From JBGSMF01 sp041740315 (GTDB lineage Bacteria > Chloroflexota > Anaerolineae > Fen-1058): 64,000 nt of DNA. A program made the position numbers and the translations under genes. The notes beneath the pieces were generated by a model, which was given only the letters and a program-made list of their open reading frames with translations, made no database searches and was not told where the DNA came from. Where the stretch lies: positions 41,026 through 105,025 of the forward strand of contig JBGSMF010000307.1 of assembly GCA_041740315.1 (NCBI GenBank), read 5' to 3'. This document shows, in pieces, positions 43,532 through 51,745 of this stretch. Position 1 is the first letter of the stretch, and every line of letters starts with the position of its first letter.

Positions 43532-44638
43532 TCAGCGCTTTTGCGCCAACGCATCAAGGATTTGCCTGATTGCCATAGGCAAGGATGCGTCTGGGTTAGA
43601 TAGAGTGAGCGGCGAGCCTTGCCCCAACGCCACCGCTTGCGCTTCTTCATAGGGGATGGCTACTTTAACAGCCCGGCCCAGGGCTTTTTCAATGGCGGCG
43701 GTAGACAGGCCTGCCCGTGGGGTCACCTGGTTCGAGACCAAAATCAGCTTGTCTCCCTGTATGCCCATTGTGTTGAACATGCGCAGCATTGCGGCGGTTG
43801 TCTGCAACGAAGCAACTTCGGGTGTCATCATAACAATCACACTATCTGAAATTCCCAGCGCCGTGCGCGTGGTGATATCCAGCGCTCCCGAGCTATCAAT
43901 GACCACGGTGTCACACAGCGATTTGACTATGTTGAGCAACTTGGCCAGCGCCTCGCCATCCACTGGCTGCACGGGTGGCAGGAAAGGCGCGGCCAACACG
44001 GCCAGGCCGGTCTTGTGCTTGAGCAAGGCTTTCTCTACCGTAGCGGGACCCATCACATTCATCTGGGGCAATAGATCAACCCAGCTCGCTTTGGCCTGCA
44101 AGCGGAATTGCATTGCCATATGTCCGGAGCGAGTGCATAGGTCTACCAGGCAAGTGCGGCGGCCGGCCGATTGAAAAGCCAGCCCCATGTTGGCCGCCAC
44201 TGTAGTCACCCCCACCCCGCCGCGCAGGCTGAACACCGTCAGCGCCAATTTGGTGGGCATCACAGCCTGCGAGCGTTTGCTCAGCAATTCGTTGACCTTT
44301 TTCAATAGTTCGGCTGGCGCGACCGGTTTGGCCATATAATCGTCGGCCCGCGCCGCCAGGGCCGCGTCGCGGTCTACAGGTTGCGCGCGCGCCGTCAAGA
44401 TCAACACCACAATTTCAGCCGTGGAGGGTTCCGAACGCAAGCGGCGCACCACCTGGTAGCCATTCATGCCGGGCATCATCACGTCAACGATAGCCATATC
44501 AGGGTGCATCTGCTGAGCTTTGGTGATGCCATCAGTGCTATCGGCAGTCACAATCACTTCGTGCCCGCCGCGCTGCAACATGAGGCGCGTCATATGCAAC
44601 AGGTCAATATCATCATCTATGACCAAAATTCGGGCCAT
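43532..44638 (-). CDS. Response regulator receiver fused to a CpaE/TadZ-like MinD-family ATPase
   Basis: The 368-residue protein has a receiver at 1-122: VIDDDIDLL, the phospho-acceptor Asp in IVDVMMPGMNGY (about 51-53) and DDYMAKPVAP (Lys switch). It is followed by a MinD-like domain from about 132: VFSLRGGVGVTTVAANMG, a deviant P-loop with Arg and VTT in place of KGG..GKTT as in CpaE/TadZ, then VVIDSSGALD and MTPEVASLQT. Such proteins place Flp/Tad pili or secretion machines at the pole. No tad genes are nearby. The altered P-loop lacks the signature Lys, so ATP hydrolysis is doubtful. Confidence 0.82.
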   Translation of the reverse strand: MARILVIDDDIDLLHMTRLMLQRGGHEVIVTADSTDGITKAQQMHPDMAIVDVMMPGMNGYQVVRRLRSEPSTAEIVVLILTARAQPVDRDAALAARADDYMAKPVAPAELLKKVNELLSKRSQAVMPTKLALTVFSLRGGVGVTTVAANMGLAFQSAGRRTCLVDLCTRSGHMAMQFRLQAKASWVDLLPQMNVMGPATVEKALLKHKTGLAVLAAPFLPPVQPVDGEALAKLLNIVKSLCDTVVIDSSGALDITTRTALGISDSVIVMMTPEVASLQTTAAMLRMFNTMGIQGDKLILVSNQVTPRAGLSTAAIEKALGRAVKVAIPYEEAQAVALGQGSPLTLSNPDASLPMAIRQILDALAQKR

Positions 44639-44706
44639 GATAAACTCCTACCCGTGCACGGGTCTAGCCATTTGATTTCACCGCTTGAGCGCCTCTTTGC
44701 CGAACC

Positions 44707-45249
44707 CTAACTATCTCCCAGAGGTTCGCCTCTGTCTTGGGCGCAAATGAACTCTACCTTGCTCATATTGATCAATGCCAGCTCGCCCGTCAGGCGCACT
44801 TTGGGGTCGGTGGAGAGCGTGATAGAGGGCTTGAGCAGCGGGAAAAATTGCCCGGCGCCGGCGGCCAGCAGCGAATGTAAATCGAGCTTGCCGGTAGCCT
44901 CCAATCCCCCGATGACCTCGAAAGACGGCACGGCCACCAGCGTGGAATACACAAAGCGGCTAAAGCCGCTCAGAGGCATCTTTTTGATTGCGCCCTCGAT
45001 TGAGCCGGCGAGGAGCGCGAACGAGATATCTTCCTTGCGCAGGATGGATAGGGGATAATCAGAGATAATCTCGCCCAGGTGCTCAATGCGCGAAACATAG
45101 GCCACTTCCAGGTCAAACCATAACGAGCGTTTGTCGTTCAATTGCGCCGACAATGGCCAGCCATACACATTGATTTGCGTTGACAAGCGGTGGCCATGGC
45201 TAAAGAAATCTACCGGGATAATTTTGCGCCTGGCCGGTCCGTCTACCAT
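44707..45249 (-). CDS. Conserved-looking hypothetical protein after a YbjN-like gene
   Basis: The 180-residue soluble protein starts at ATG 45249, directly after the stop of the YbjN-like gene. No family recognised. It reads as a mixed alpha/beta protein without signal or membrane helix: RKIIPVDFFSHGHRLSTQIN, a segment of IEHLGEIISDYPLSILRKED, and CAQDRGEPLGDS at the end. The clean abutment with the YbjN-like gene suggests the two products work together; the receiver-CpaE gene follows after 68 bases. Confidence 0.55.
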   Translation of the reverse strand: MVDGPARRKIIPVDFFSHGHRLSTQINVYGWPLSAQLNDKRSLWFDLEVAYVSRIEHLGEIISDYPLSILRKEDISFALLAGSIEGAIKKMPLSGFSRFVYSTLVAVPSFEVIGGLEATGKLDLHSLLAAGAGQFFPLLKPSITLSTDPKVRLTGELALINMSKVEFICAQDRGEPLGDS

Positions 45250-45711
45250 TTAACCTTGCCCCCAATCTAGATCGTCTTGCGGCTTGGCATCGTAACGTGA
45301 AGTGGCCTGAGCATTTGTGCCCAGGTTGAGCAGTTCAACGTAGGTGTCGTCGGCATAGTAGCATAGCGCGCCAATGGCGTCTGAAAACTCGTCGTAATCC
45401 AGGTTGGCGCCCGGCAGTTCCACCGTCAACACCACGTCGCCATCGCCGTCAACGCAAAACTTGGCCATGTTGACATCGCGGTTGAGCCGCAGCAAGCTAT
45501 GATACAGTTTTTCTTTACATTCCGGCTTTTTGGGCGCCACCACGAACGGCGAGATGGTAAAATAAATCCAGTTATCTGTCAGCTTGACGAACATGCGAAA
45601 CGATGAAGCATCGCCCCGCCAGCCGGTGTTCCAAACGTCGGGCGTATCGCGCTGAAAAGTCCAGCCATACTTTTCAAAAAAGCCATCTATCGTCTCAGGT
45701 GTGAGTGTCAT
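45250..45711 (-). CDS. YbjN/type-III-secretion-chaperone-like domain protein
   Basis: The 153-residue protein has TIDGFFEKYGWTFQRDTPDV at the start, a central beta-sheet with FRMFVKLTDNWIYFTISPFV, LYHSLLRLNRDVNMAKFCVD and a final helix around FSDAIGALCYYADDTY. This alpha-beta layout and the LLRLNRDVNMAKF pattern match YbjN/CesT-like domains, which bind partner proteins. It abuts the 180-residue gene. No catalytic site. Confidence 0.65.
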   Translation of the reverse strand: MTLTPETIDGFFEKYGWTFQRDTPDVWNTGWRGDASSFRMFVKLTDNWIYFTISPFVVAPKKPECKEKLYHSLLRLNRDVNMAKFCVDGDGDVVLTVELPGANLDYDEFSDAIGALCYYADDTYVELLNLGTNAQATSRYDAKPQDDLDWGQG

Positions 45712-45782
45712 AGTCTTGTCCTTTCTTGTTTATTTTGACCTATACTCCCAGGGCAAGCCCTGGATTCTATCTGCAGGCGCCA

Positions 45783-48098
45783 TCACCCAACACTAGCCGT
45801 TGCCGGGTCTGAATCGCCGCCGTCCGTGACGGGCTGAAATTGAACGTGATTTTCTGCCACAACCACTTGCACACTCTTGACCGTGGCCCACTCTGGGTGA
45901 AAAGTTCGTTCGGCCAACGGCTCCAAGACCTCGCGCTGGACAAAGCGCTCAAGCTGGCGCGCTCCCTGCCGCACATCGCAGCCGCGCGCGGCCACATGCT
46001 CAATGACGCTCTCGTCAAATGAGACCTGGATGTTTTGGCGCGCCAAGCGTTCGCGCACAATTTTATCTAGCTTGGCTCTGGCAATGCGCCGGGCGGTTTC
46101 TACATCCAGCGGGTTGAACACCACCAGCTCGTCCACCCGCGCCAGCAGATCATCTGAAAAACGCTGGCGCAGCTCGGCCAAAACGTCTTCGTGCTCCGCG
46201 CTCAGGCCTTCGGCTTCCTGCCCCCCAGCCGCAAACCCTATGCGCCGCCGGCCTCCTTCGCGCCACAAGGCGCTATCCAAGCTGGTGGTCATGATGATAG
46301 TCGCATCCGAAAACAACACCGTGCGGCCATGAGCGTCGGTCAACCGCCCGTCGTCAAACACCTGCAAGAACAAGTTTAAGACATTTGGGTGTGCTTTGTC
46401 AAGTTCGTCTAGCAAGATGACGCAAAAGGGGCGGCTCATCACTTTGCCGGTGAGTTGCCCTTCTTCGTCGTAGCCAATGTAGCCAGGCGGGCTGCCAATG
46501 AGCCGGCTGACGGTGTGAGGCTCGGTATACTCGCTCATATCCAAGCGGATCAGCCGTTCTTCATCGCCAAATAAAAACTCGGCCAAGGCCCGCGCCAGTT
46601 CGGTTTTGCCCACACCCACCGGCCCGGCAAACATAAAGACGCCATCGGGGCGATTGGGGTTCACATCTAGCCGGCGCTTGGTCAGGCGCACCAAGCGCGA
46701 CACGGCCTCGATGGCCCGCTTTTGGCCCAGCACGCGCTGCGCCAAAAGCTCTTCCATCTGGAGAAAGCGATCCATCTCATCAGATTCCAGGCGCTCTAGC
46801 GGCAAGCCGGTTAGATCAGACAAGACCGATAGGATATGGTCGCGCGTCATCGTTGACCCAGATTTGTCAACCAGCAAAGTCCGCGAACCAGCCCGCTCCA
46901 GCAAGTCAACCGCCTTGTCTGGAAAGTAGCGCGTCTTGAGATACTGCTTGGCCAGCTCGTACACATCGTTTAGCAATGGAGCGGGAATAGCTACGCCAAA
47001 ATGCTGTTCCAACCGGGGGCGCAAGACCGCCAAGATTTGCATGGTCACGTCTTGAGCCGGCTCTTCGACTCGCACGGCTTGAAAGCGCCGGGCCAGCGCG
47101 CCATCCGGTTCAATGTATTTGCGATAGTCGTGGGTGGTTGTAGCGCCGATGCAGGTAATCTCGCCTCGCGCCAGGGCGGGTTTGAGAATCGAAGCGGCAT
47201 CTTGCAAGCCCGGCAAACCGCCCGCGCCCAGCAAAGTATGCGCCTCATCAATAAACAAAAGTATGTTGCCGGCCTGGCGCGTTTCCCCAATGACGGCATG
47301 CATGCGCTGTTCAAACTCGCCCATGCGCCCGGCCCCGGCGGTCAATGCAGTCAGACTAAGCTCGATAACGCGCTTGTTTTGTAATTGGGGCGGCACATCT
47401 GTGGCAACGATCTTTTGCGCCAGGCCCTCTACCAGGGCCGTCTTGCCCACACCCGGCTCGCCAACCAGGATGGGGTTGCGCTTGGTTTGCCGGCATAAAA
47501 TCTCCATCATGCCCAGCGTCTCGCGGGCGCGTCCGATAATGGGCGGCAACTTGGCCTCTTGCGCCAATTGGGTCAGGTCGCGCCCATATTTTTCCAGCAG
47601 CGGGGTTTTGCGCGGCGAGGCCTGGTTGGTGGGCACAGACCCGGAGGGTGTTTGAGGCGGGGAGGCAGGTGAGGCTTCTGGCGGGCTGGCCTGTTGCAGC
47701 GCCTGAAGCACATGGTTGGGGTCAGCGCCCAGCCCCTGCAATACCCCAGCCAGCTTGGTGTCCGATTCGATGGCTGCTGCCAGCAGGTGGGCCGGTGTCA
47801 CCACCCCGCCCGAGGCAAGGTCTTGGCTGCGGCGCAATGTGGTTTTGACGCCCTCTGACACCACCAAGCGATTTGGGCTAGAGTCTTGGCCTTTTTCCGC
47901 CAGGTCCTCAATGGCCTGGGTAAACGCATCAACCTTGATATGATGCTTGGCTAGAACATCGTTTACCATGGTCGCCTGGCAAGACAACATCCCCAGCAAC
48001 AAGTGCGAGGTATCCAGGCGCGCGCTTTTCAAGCGGCGAGCCTGATTTTTGGCCTCGTCGAAACAGGCTTGCGCATTCGGCGATAGATTTTCTAGCAT
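45783..48098 (-). CDS. ClpA/ClpC-type AAA+ unfoldase without a long middle domain
   Basis: Start ATG 48098 is chosen because MLENLSPNAQACFDEAKNQA lines up with Clp N-domain starts (771 residues); an ATG 30 bases upstream is possible. The Clp-N domain (about 1-140) is followed by a Pro/Ser-rich linker (about 145-170). D1 has GEPGVGKTALVEGL and LLFIDEAHTLLGAGG; D2 has FAGPVGVGKTELARALAEFL and ILLDELDKAHPNVL. No ClpB-like coiled middle domain is seen. RRRIGFAAGG in D2 holds an IGF tripeptide like the ClpP-docking loop, so it likely feeds ClpP. It unfolds regulatory or damaged proteins. Confidence 0.9.
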   Translation of the reverse strand: MLENLSPNAQACFDEAKNQARRLKSARLDTSHLLLGMLSCQATMVNDVLAKHHIKVDAFTQAIEDLAEKGQDSSPNRLVVSEGVKTTLRRSQDLASGGVVTPAHLLAAAIESDTKLAGVLQGLGADPNHVLQALQQASPPEASPASPPQTPSGSVPTNQASPRKTPLLEKYGRDLTQLAQEAKLPPIIGRARETLGMMEILCRQTKRNPILVGEPGVGKTALVEGLAQKIVATDVPPQLQNKRVIELSLTALTAGAGRMGEFEQRMHAVIGETRQAGNILLFIDEAHTLLGAGGLPGLQDAASILKPALARGEITCIGATTTHDYRKYIEPDGALARRFQAVRVEEPAQDVTMQILAVLRPRLEQHFGVAIPAPLLNDVYELAKQYLKTRYFPDKAVDLLERAGSRTLLVDKSGSTMTRDHILSVLSDLTGLPLERLESDEMDRFLQMEELLAQRVLGQKRAIEAVSRLVRLTKRRLDVNPNRPDGVFMFAGPVGVGKTELARALAEFLFGDEERLIRLDMSEYTEPHTVSRLIGSPPGYIGYDEEGQLTGKVMSRPFCVILLDELDKAHPNVLNLFLQVFDDGRLTDAHGRTVLFSDATIIMTTSLDSALWREGGRRRIGFAAGGQEAEGLSAEHEDVLAELRQRFSDDLLARVDELVVFNPLDVETARRIARAKLDKIVRERLARQNIQVSFDESVIEHVAARGCDVRQGARQLERFVQREVLEPLAERTFHPEWATVKSVQVVVAENHVQFQPVTDGGDSDPATASVG

Positions 48099-48152
48099 AG
48101 CGCCCCGCTCTTTATTTTTTACTTGCATTTGCTTGCCGCTATAAATTAGACC

Positions 48153-48232
48153 TTATCGGAAATAGCAGGACGGGCATCCCCATGCCTGTCCGCCAACGTA
48201 TCCCTATACGTTGGCTGCGTTATTTCCGATAA
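48153..48232. repeat. TTATCGGAAATA-bounded palindromic element, copy 2
   Basis: This 80-bp complete copy has the same 12-base terminal inverted repeats as copy 1, in the opposite orientation and with a much shorter inner hairpin (CCAACGTATCCCTATACGTTGG). It sits between the clp start and the upstream zinc-ribbon gene. Confidence 0.75.
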
Positions 48233-48246
48233 ACTCTATTGGGTCA

Positions 48247-48552
48247 CTACTCTTGGCGAAGCTGTGGATCACCCTCTTTGGAACCCGGCCTGGGCCGGCG
48301 CCCCCCACCAGACAAACTAGCGCCGCCTCCCAACTTGGCCGCTGGCCCCGCCAGCAGCTTGAGACGGTCAATTACCTTTCGGTCTAAAAAGCGCGCCCCG
48401 CATACTGCGCATGTCCACGCCATCACTCCTGGAACCAGGATAAACATGCTTCTGGCGCTGCCCTTGCCGATGGGCACCCTATGCCAGGCCGCATACGTGG
48501 TAGGGCGAGGCAGCAGGGCCCCCAGGTGGCAATTTGGGCAAATCTCTTTCAT
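48247..48552 (-). CDS. Small zinc-ribbon protein (YgiT-like)
   Basis: The 101-residue protein starts at ATG 48552, one base after the deoC stop. It has MKEICPNCHLGALLPRPTTY and MAWTCAVCGARFLDRKVI, two CxxC knuckles about 40 residues apart that can hold one zinc, and a Gly/Arg-rich C-terminus (GGGASLSGGGRRPRPG). YgiT-type ribbons are often antitoxin or regulator parts, but no toxin partner is adjacent. The low-complexity tail suggests nucleic-acid contact. Confidence 0.6.
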   Translation of the reverse strand: MKEICPNCHLGALLPRPTTYAAWHRVPIGKGSARSMFILVPGVMAWTCAVCGARFLDRKVIDRLKLLAGPAAKLGGGASLSGGGRRPRPGSKEGDPQLRQE

Positions 48553-48553
48553 G

Positions 48554-49228
48554 CTAGACACCCTCAGCTTCTTGCATGATTTTGACCGAAGCGCTGGCTC
48601 CAATGCGCGTAGCGCCGGCCTCGATCAATTTTTTGGCGTCCTCACAAGATCTGACGCCGCCAGAAGCCTTGACGCCCAACTTGGGGCCAACCGTGCGGCG
48701 CATCAAGGCAATATCTTGCGTCGTTGCCCCCCCCGACCCAAAGCCAGTGGATGTTTTGACATAGTCAGCGCCGGCTTGTTGCGCCAACAGGCATGCCCGA
48801 ACCTTTTCTTCCTCGGTCAACAGGCAAGTTTCAATAATGACCTTGACCAGCGCCTTGCCTGCCTGGGCCGCCTGCACCACCGCTTCAATATCACTCAAAA
48901 CCAGATCGTCGTTTTTATCCTTGAGCGCGCCAATATTGATGACCATGTCCAGCTCGGTTGCGCCATTTTCCATCGCCTGGCGGGCCTCGTAGGCTTTGAC
49001 CTGGGGCAAAGTTGCGCCCAAAGGAAAGCCAAGCACAGTGCACACCTTGACGGGGCTGCCCTCTAGCAATTTGGCGCACAACTGGACAAAAGTGGGGTTA
49101 ACACAGACCGAGGCAAAGTTGTAGCGGCGGGCCTCTTGACACAACTGCGCAACTTGGTCTTGGGTAGCATCGGGTTTGAGCAAAGTATGGTCAATCATCG
49201 CGGCCAGGTCAGTTGTGTCTAGTTGCAT
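48554..49228 (-). CDS. deoC: Deoxyribose-phosphate aldolase
   Basis: The 224-residue TIM barrel has IDHTLLKPDATQDQVAQLC (12-30), VCTVLGFPLGAT, ELDMVINIGALKDKN, the Schiff-base Lys in GADYVKTSTGFGSGGAT (about 150-166) and GVKASGGVRSCEDA with the second active-site Lys. It cleaves 2-deoxyribose-5-phosphate into acetaldehyde and glyceraldehyde-3-phosphate in nucleoside salvage. It follows the second signal peptidase gene by 44 bases. Confidence 0.96.
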   Translation of the reverse strand: MQLDTTDLAAMIDHTLLKPDATQDQVAQLCQEARRYNFASVCVNPTFVQLCAKLLEGSPVKVCTVLGFPLGATLPQVKAYEARQAMENGATELDMVINIGALKDKNDDLVLSDIEAVVQAAQAGKALVKVIIETCLLTEEEKVRACLLAQQAGADYVKTSTGFGSGGATTQDIALMRRTVGPKLGVKASGGVRSCEDAKKLIEAGATRIGASASVKIMQEAEGV

Positions 49229-49272
49229 CGTTCAACCCCCTACAGTTTTAGCAAGCTACCAAGCGCCAATCT

Positions 49273-49872
49273 TTACTTGGCATACGAAGGCAATTGCACA
49301 GTAGGATAAGAATAGTGGGCGATCAAGCTCCAATCTTGGGGCGGCCAGTAGATGAGCCAGGCCTTGCCATCTATGGCGCTAAGCGACACCGGCCCCCAAT
49401 TGTGCGAATCGCTCGAATTATCTCGATTATCGCCCAGCACAAAATATTCGTCTGGCCCCATCGCGCGCGACGGCATCGAATACGTGCCCGGATTCTTGAC
49501 ATAGGTCTCGGGAATAAATTGCCCGTTTACAAAGACCTGTCCGTGGCGAATTTCTATTGTTTCGCCCGGCAAACCCAACACGCGCTTGATGCGCATACCT
49601 TCTGGCAATTGGAACACAATCACATCGCCGCGCTCTACCGGATGCAGTTTGTAGCTTAGGCGGCTGACGATGACATACTCACCCTTGTGCAGCGTTGGCT
49701 GCATGCTGGGGCCATCCAAACTAAACCGGCCCGTAGCGGCATTGACCACCAAAAACACAATCGCGGTCAGCAAGATCGTCTCAACCACCTCGCGAAACAG
49801 CGAGGGGGACGACCCCGCGCTTTCTACCGACGTTCTTGCAACTTGACGAGTCATAACAGACGAGTCTTCCAT
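49273..49872 (-). CDS. lepB: Signal peptidase I (second of tandem pair)
   Basis: The 199-residue type I signal peptidase has one N-terminal anchor helix (FREVVETILLTAIVFLVVNA, about 25-44), the catalytic Ser in DGPSMQPTLHKGEYVIV (about 54-70) and Lys in MRIKRVLGLPGETIEI (about 92-107), then YFVLGDNRDNSSDSHNWGPV. It cuts signal peptides outside the membrane. It lies 15 bases downstream of its close paralog. The active site is intact in both. Confidence 0.95.
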   Translation of the reverse strand: MEDSSVMTRQVARTSVESAGSSPSLFREVVETILLTAIVFLVVNAATGRFSLDGPSMQPTLHKGEYVIVSRLSYKLHPVERGDVIVFQLPEGMRIKRVLGLPGETIEIRHGQVFVNGQFIPETYVKNPGTYSMPSRAMGPDEYFVLGDNRDNSSDSHNWGPVSLSAIDGKAWLIYWPPQDWSLIAHYSYPTVQLPSYAK

Positions 49873-49887
49873 AATTCCCCGTTAACC

Positions 49888-50484
49888 CTAAGGCGTACTG
49901 CTCAAATAAGAATAGTGCGGCACAAAGCCCCAATCTTGGGGCGGCCAGTAAATGAGCCAGGCTTTGCCATCTATGGCGCTAAACAACACCGGCCCCCAAT
50001 TGTGTGAATCGCTTGAATTGTTGCGATTGTCCCCCAGCACAAAATACTCATCTGGCCCCACCAAGCGCGGCTCCATCGAATATGCCCCCAGTTCGGGCAG
50101 GTATGTTTCTACAATAGGCTGCCCATTGATAAAAATCTGCCCGTTGCGAATTTCAATGGTCTCGCCTGGCAAGGCCATCACACGTTTGATATAATCCTTG
50201 CGGCCATCGCGCCGAAAGACAATTACATCGCCGCGCTCAGGGGGGTGCAGCTTGTACGAAATGCGATCAATAATCACATACTCGCCATCATGAAGTGTTG
50301 ACTCCATGCTCATTCCATCAATGCGAAACCGCCCTGTGACTGCATTAACCAGCAAAAAGACGATGGCGGCCAGCAAAATTGTTTCAACAACTTCACGAAA
50401 TAACGAGGATCCGGTCTCCCCCGATTCAGCCAAGTTTTCCGTCGGGGCAACTTGGTCTTTTAGCAACTGATCTTCCAACTCCAA
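49888..50484 (-). CDS. lepB: Signal peptidase I (first of tandem pair)
   Basis: The 198-residue paralog of the next gene has an anchor helix (FREVVETILLAAIVFLLVNA), catalytic Ser in DGMSMESTLHDGEYVII, catalytic Lys in YIKRVMALPGETIEI and YFVLGDNRNNSSDSHNWGPV. The Ser region reads MSMESTL where the partner has PSMQPTL, hinting at different substrate choice. It is transcribed from the promoter at 50518-50546. Confidence 0.95.
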   Translation of the reverse strand: MELEDQLLKDQVAPTENLAESGETGSSLFREVVETILLAAIVFLLVNAVTGRFRIDGMSMESTLHDGEYVIIDRISYKLHPPERGDVIVFRRDGRKDYIKRVMALPGETIEIRNGQIFINGQPIVETYLPELGAYSMEPRLVGPDEYFVLGDNRNNSSDSHNWGPVLFSAIDGKAWLIYWPPQDWGFVPHYSYLSSTP

Positions 50485-50517
50485 CTCCTAACCTATTACA
50501 ACAATACGAGATTCGAT

Positions 50518-50546
50518 ATTATACTCCATCTCGAAAGGGAAAGCAA
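50518..50546 (-). promoter_or_regulatory. Promoter of the tandem signal peptidase genes
   Basis: On the minus strand, -35 TTGCTT (50541-50546), a 17-base spacer and -10 TATAAT (50518-50523), giving a short leader before the ATG at 50484. It stands only 8 bases from the divergent -35 at 50555, so the two promoters may interfere. Confidence 0.65.
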
Positions 50547-50554
50547 AAGCGAAT

Positions 50555-50583
50555 TTGACAGGTTGGGATTAGTCTGCCATAAT
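50555..50583 (+). promoter_or_regulatory. Promoter of the receiver/GGDEF-like gene
   Basis: On the plus strand, consensus -35 TTGACA (50555-50560), a 17-base spacer and -10 CATAAT (50578-50583). The three 9-base repeats start within the -10 and run over the predicted transcription start. Confidence 0.75.
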
Positions 50584-50607
50584 AACCATAATAACCATAA
50601 TAACCAT
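50581..50607 (+). repeat. Three tandem copies of AATAACCAT at a transcription start
   Basis: Perfect 9-base units at 50581-50589, 50590-50598 and 50599-50607, followed by AATGGT. They overlap the end of the -10 and the expected start site, the place where a repressor would sit. A 9-base unit gives a near-helical repeat, but slippage-made DNA is also possible. Confidence 0.7.
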
Positions 50608-50652
50608 AATGGTCTATTGGCGCTGCCCATTGTTATACTCTAGGAGGTGCCT

Positions 50653-51522
50653 GTGAGCAAAAAAGGGGGCGTATTAATCGTTCGAGCCAATCCATTTGAC
50701 ACCGAGCCTCTGCGCGAACACTTTGAAAGCGGCAATTACACGGTTTTGGTGGCAAACAACCAGGAAGAAGCGCTGGCCCTAACGCGCCGCGAGTTGCCGC
50801 GCTCGCTGATTGTGGATTTGGGCTGCCAGGGCCTGGAGATCAACAAATTGGTGGACGAAATACGCAATTCACCGCGCACTCGCCACATCCACATCACGCT
50901 GTTGGTGCAGCGCGGAGAGCGCGCCGACAAGCTGGGCGCGTTGACGGTGGGCGCCGACGAGTTTATGAGCAAGCCGGTTGACGTGGAAGAATTGGGCTTG
51001 CGCATCCGCAACGCGCTGCGCCGCGCCACCTTTGACAACCTGGCCAACCCCACCACCGGCCTGCCCGGCCCCCGCCTGATTGAAGAGCAATTGCGCCTGG
51101 TTTTGCGCCGCCAAGATGATGCCTGGGCCATGCTGCGCATCAACATACACCACTTTGGCCCCTTTAGCGACCTGTATGGCTTTTTGGCCGGTGAAGAAGT
51201 GTTGCGCTTTGCGGCGCACCTGTTCGGTCAGGCACTAGACTGCTTGAGCACCGTTGACGATTTTTTGGGCCACAGCAGCGCAGATAATTTTATCCTCATC
51301 ACCTCAACCGAAAAAGCTCCCGCGTTGATCCAAGACATCGCGGCCAGTTTTAACGAGCAAGTCAAGACGCACTATTCCTTTCAAGAACGCGAACGCGGGA
51401 CAATCATCATTCGATCAGCCGACGGCGCAGAAACAGAAGCGCCGCTGATGACGCTGAACGTCCGCACCATTACAGCTGCCGATGGCCCCTTTTCAGATAT
51501 CCGCGAGTTGACGCAAGCTTGA
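50653..51522 (+). CDS. Receiver domain fused to a degenerate GGDEF domain
   Basis: The 289-residue protein uses GTG 50653, 5 bases after a perfect AGGAGG; an earlier GTG overlaps that site. Residues 1-115 form a receiver (SLIVDLGCQGLE with the Asp, FMSKPVDVEEL with the Lys). Residues 120-285 follow the GGDEF layout (NPTTGLPGPRLIEEQL, AMLRINIHHFGPFSDLYGFL), but the active site GGDEF is replaced by SSADN in GHSSADNFILI, so cyclic-di-GMP synthesis is very unlikely. It is probably a signal receptor or scaffold. It is the only plus-strand gene supported in the window. Confidence 0.8.
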   Translation: MSKKGGVLIVRANPFDTEPLREHFESGNYTVLVANNQEEALALTRRELPRSLIVDLGCQGLEINKLVDEIRNSPRTRHIHITLLVQRGERADKLGALTVGADEFMSKPVDVEELGLRIRNALRRATFDNLANPTTGLPGPRLIEEQLRLVLRRQDDAWAMLRINIHHFGPFSDLYGFLAGEEVLRFAAHLFGQALDCLSTVDDFLGHSSADNFILITSTEKAPALIQDIAASFNEQVKTHYSFQERERGTIIIRSADGAETEAPLMTLNVRTITAADGPFSDIRELTQA

Positions 51523-51570
51523 CACAACCGCAGGCACAACCAAACATAACCAGCGCGGGCCGACAGAGAG

Positions 51571-51736
51571 CCAACGTATCCCCACACCCTGTCTGCGCCA
51601 GGCAGGCTGCACTCCCGAAGGGGCCAAGCGCAGCGCAGCCTGCCTGCACCTGTGGCGCAGGCACAGGTGGACGGGGCAGTCCAGGGTGTACGTTGGCGGA
51701 CTGGCATGGGGATGCCAGTCCTGCTATTTCCGATAA
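51571..51736. repeat. TTATCGGAAATA-type element, copy 3 (left end missing)
   Basis: It ends with the same CCTGCTATTTCCGATAA as copy 1 and starts at CCAACGTATCCC, without the left terminal repeat. The inside is enlarged by nested hairpins made of CAGGCAGGCTGCGCT-type and CACCTGTGGCGCAGG-type sequences. It fills the gap 51523-51745 between the convergent receiver and corA genes. Confidence 0.7.
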
Positions 51737-51745
51737 ACGCGCATT

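Noticed and set aside
50581..50607. CRISPR-like array
   Set aside because: Units are 9 bases and adjacent with no spacers; no cas gene is in the window.
50653..51522. Active diguanylate cyclase
   Set aside because: The GGDEF site is SSADN; the catalytic residues are missing.
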